Source of the DNA: Porites lobata
Taxonomy: Eukaryota > Cnidaria > Anthozoa > Scleractinia > Poritidae
Assembly: GCA_942486035.1 (NCBI GenBank)
Contig: CALNXK010000042.1
Coordinates: 82,501-146,500, forward strand
DNA length: 64,000 nucleotides
Direction: 5' to 3'
Both the position numbers and the translations under genes were made by a program. Numbering within the stretch: the stretch's first letter is position 1; every line of letters starts with the position of its first letter. The notes beneath the pieces were generated by a model. The model did not search any database, was not told where the DNA came from, and saw nothing but the letters and a program-made list of their open reading frames with translations. Below are positions 61,365 to 64,000 of the stretch, piece after piece.

Positions 61365-61683
61365 CTAATGAAAACAAAATGCAAAGTACAATGTTATTAA
61401 TTGAGTATAACTCTCAGTGCTATTGTATTCATATAATTATTTCTGTTTCTTTACATAGAAGTAACTGTTGAACCATATTTAAAGAGCATTTTTAACATGA
61501 CTGTAATTTTCTATCATTTTTTTAGGAGGTTCTTGTCTAATCCTGCCTCTAAATTATGTCTTGTGGGAAGAAGACATAATGATTATTATTGTGCAGCACT
61601 CAAAAAAGTTGTGATCCACAGGACCAGTAGGTTGAAAATTTACTGGTCTCAGGAGTAAAGCCACTGCAGGTCACTTAGAGGTT

Positions 61684-62281
61684 GTTTACATGGAGGGAGG
61701 AAGATCCTACATGTACTGTACCACCAGGAGGATCCTAAAAGGCAGAACAATTTTTTGTTCGGTTTACATGCAGAAATTGGCCTGTATGGTTACCAAGGGG
61801 AGAAGGAGTTGAAGGTGGCAAGCAACAATACCAAACAGGCAATTTGGGCCCTTCTGCTCTCTCTACTAGCCTGGTAGTTCTTTACAATTTAACGGTTTTG
61901 GGTGATACCAAATGAAATTGTCAGCCTTGCTCAGATTACCGACTTGATGACCCACAGCCATTTTTGTCCGGTTTGTCCCTAGCACTAGGATCTTCCAAGC
62001 AAAAGCAGTTTACATGGTGCTATGGTGTATCTTCCTACCTCCCTCAGCTAGGAATGAGCACAGCAACCCTTTGCACATAAATCAATTACAGCAACCTTAA
62101 TGGGCCATTTACTTTGTGTAGTGGACACAGATGACATAAAACAAAAGAACAAAAATCATGTAACAATACCAGGCAGCTTTTTCCCTGAACAAAAAACAAC
62201 AAAGTATTATAGCACTGGGATGATCTGCCTCAGTCTATGATCTTCCTGGTGTTAGGATCTTCCTCCCTCCATATACATTTA
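61684..62281. mobile_element. 598-bp MITE with TGGAGGGAGGAAGATCCTA ends
   Basis: GTTTACATGGAGGGAGGAAG with GATCCTA at the left. The right end, reverse complemented, reads ATGTATATGGAGGGAGGAAG with GATCCTA. Inner copies of GGATCTTCC-type motif recur. No ORF. Confidence 0.8.
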
Positions 62282-62299
62282 GACAGACCCTTAAATCAC

Positions 62300-63667
62300 T
62301 TAAGGTATTTGCACAGGCAAATTTTCAACATTTTATTTTGCACTCAAAATCTTTCTACAGTAAGTTCAGATGATTTAATATGCATATCTGGTGTTCTTTT
62401 TTGAATATACCTTCGCATTAAAGAGAAAATCTACTCAAAAGTTGACTGATTTACCGGAAGTTAAAGAAAAATTGCCATTTCCGTTACTAAGAAAATGGAC
62501 GGCAGGAGCGCAATTTGACTCCTCTTTCCAGCATCAAGTTCTATTGATGCGCTGAACAAAATCTATTCACTGCTTGGATTCATTGACAAACTACAGCCGC
62601 TGTATGTCCAACTTGATTTTCTTCCTTCTGTTAAAGCTGTGATGACTAATATTACTTGCTTCTTGTCAAAATTGTTATGTTCTTGAAATATACTCCGTTT
62701 TCCAGGGCTTAATATTGTTTTAAATTTACATTACATCGGTGTGTCTTCTCACCTGATATATTCTGACAATTTTGCCGGAGAGTAAAACGTTTTCTTGGCC
62801 CCTAATCCTCTGGTCTGTTTTTCTGCCAATTTCTTTCACTTTACAGAAGCAATTCTTTTCAATTTTGAATAAAACTCTTCTTCAATCTTCATACTTGGTA
62901 GCGCTTCACTGCATTAAAGCTGACACTGAGTAACGCATCTTCCAGAAATACGTCACACCTAGCAACTGGTCACGTATCAAAATCCAAGGGGGCTATAGAG
63001 AGGTCATTTGGCATTTTCTTAGGCTTCCACGAGCATTTTACACAGCGGTGATTCAAAATGGCGGGCAAGAAGGTCTGTGATGGTAGTATCGAGGAAAAAC
63101 AGTTGATTTTGAGAAGAAAATAAGCTTTTTCACACTGGAAAAGCGTTAATTACCGCGTGACCGATTTACCTTGACTTACGGGAACCAGTTTTTTGGAGGA
63201 ATGGATCATTATTTCTTTGTGAAATTTGGCAAATACACAAAGAGCATGTTAATGAACAGATCTGTGTTTGACTAAAGGTTAGAATTGCCGTACAGCTGAG
63301 TTATTGATGTCAAAATATGGGTCAAATTACAAAATAGCAAATTGTGCCCTAGAGGCTGGATTAATTGGAGCTGTGTCGTGGTCAAACACAGAATTATTCT
63401 ATCTTACGTCCTTATTTGTGTTACATTTCTTTTTTAACAATAACTCTAAGGATTCTTCTGAAATTTTGATTTTTCTCTTTCCGTGTCACCCTAGTGGGTA
63501 ATTAAATTAACACCTTTTGGGTGACATAACATAGTTTATTTTGATATATTCTAGTTCCTCAAGAACTGAGGAATACTGTCAATGTAGTGACATATAGATA
63601 TTATCCATAAAACAACCACTAAAAATGATACAAAAATGTGCAAAATTTGCCTGTGCAGATACCTTAA
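62300..63667. mobile_element. 1.37-kb non-autonomous element with TTAA target site
   Basis: TTAAGGTATTTGCACAGGCA at the left and, reverse complemented, TTAAGGTATCTGCACAGGCA at the right. Both terminate in TTAA, as in a piggyBac-type target duplication. The inverted match extends over AAATTTT. Internal sequence has no transposase-like reading frame. Confidence 0.75.
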
Positions 63668-64000
63668 GAGTTTTTGTCTCTAGCCTGCACATTGCACTTC
63701 TACATTGTACGCTCATGGCATGTCATGTGCTTTTAGGCTGTCTGTTTGGAACTTATTTTGTTCTGAGCCTTGGGGAGTTGCTGGTGTTTTTGCAGTATTG
63801 AAATTCCCTTGAAAATGTGAGGAAATTATCTTCTTTTCTTCCTTGTCAAACCTTAGCCACTTGTATTTTTTCTTCCATGATTCCTGGAACTTCTGAGTGT
63901 TGTTTTGGCTGGAGCAACATCAGTTGTTGCAAAATAATGTAAAGTGCTAATTTTTTTCTTGACTGTCTATAACTGATTTTATCCAAAAAAAGCAAGCAGT

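Larger units (their letters stand above)
57318..59574 (-). other. Intron between w3 and w4
   Basis: Contains the plus-strand LINE fragment (57.6-58.1 kb) and the MITE (59.0-59.5 kb). The rest shows nothing I can name. Confidence 0.65.
61365..64000 (-). other. Intron and beyond, upstream of first visible exon
   Basis: Largely two adjacent MITE-like elements (61.7-62.3 and 62.3-63.7 kb). I searched for the conserved CH1 start (FTKWVNAQ, DLQDGRRLLDLLE) on the minus strand and did not find it, so the first exons and promoter lie past 64,000. Confidence 0.7.

Overview
The window is eukaryotic, AT-rich and intron-dense. Its protein gene, tRNA-headed SINEs, many MITE-like inverted repeats and non-LTR retrotransposons suggest an anthozoan cnidarian, probably a stony coral. 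The taxon is an inference from repeat style and protein divergence; no marker gene settles it.

One gene fills almost the whole window. It lies on the minus strand and encodes a full-length dystrophin. I traced 65 coding exons (numbered w1 to w65 in transcript order) from 61,364 down to the stop codon at 1,018-1,020. Every junction has GT..AG borders and matching codon phase. The joined exons total 11,367 nt, that is 3,788 codons plus a stop, with no frame break. The start codon and first part of CH1 lie beyond the right edge.

Layout, right to left: actin-binding CH1 (partial) and CH2 (61.4-51.5 kb); hinge 1 (51.6-50.6 kb); spectrin repeats R1-R13 (50.6-29.3 kb); a proline-containing hinge (29.0 kb); R14-R15 (28.7-27.5 kb); a PLAT/LH2 domain encoded by one exon (26,905-27,279); R16-R19 (26.6-23.4 kb); a hinge-3-like linker (23.4 kb); R20-R24 (23.0-11.4 kb); WW (11.0-10.4 kb); the EF-hand block (10.4-7.8 kb); the ZZ zinc finger (7.9-6.1 kb); the syntrophin-binding region with two small exons (5.2-3.0 kb); the dystrobrevin-type coiled coil (2.4-2.6 kb); and an acidic C-terminal tail (2.25-1.0 kb). 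The protein should link cortical actin (CH domains) to dystroglycan (WW-EF-ZZ), syntrophin and dystrobrevin at the membrane.

The main novelty is the PLAT domain. It sits where human dystrophin has its short non-repeat linker between R15 and R16, beside the repeats that bind nNOS in vertebrates. Its exon is phase 1-1 and 375 bp long, so it can be gained or skipped without a frameshift.

The introns carry the rest: a cluster of retrotransposon fragments bounded by (TAA)n tracts (52.2-58.1 kb), including a degenerate copy with a restriction-like endonuclease; several MITE-like inverted repeats; three or four tRNA-derived SINEs; a 25-bp minisatellite next to a splice donor; a GGAA microsatellite of about 560 bp; a degenerate tandem repeat full of donor-like sequence; and a short (TTAGGG)n tract. 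Unlisted introns below about 1.3 kb showed no structure I can support. No second cellular gene, rRNA, CRISPR array or bacterial operon is visible.
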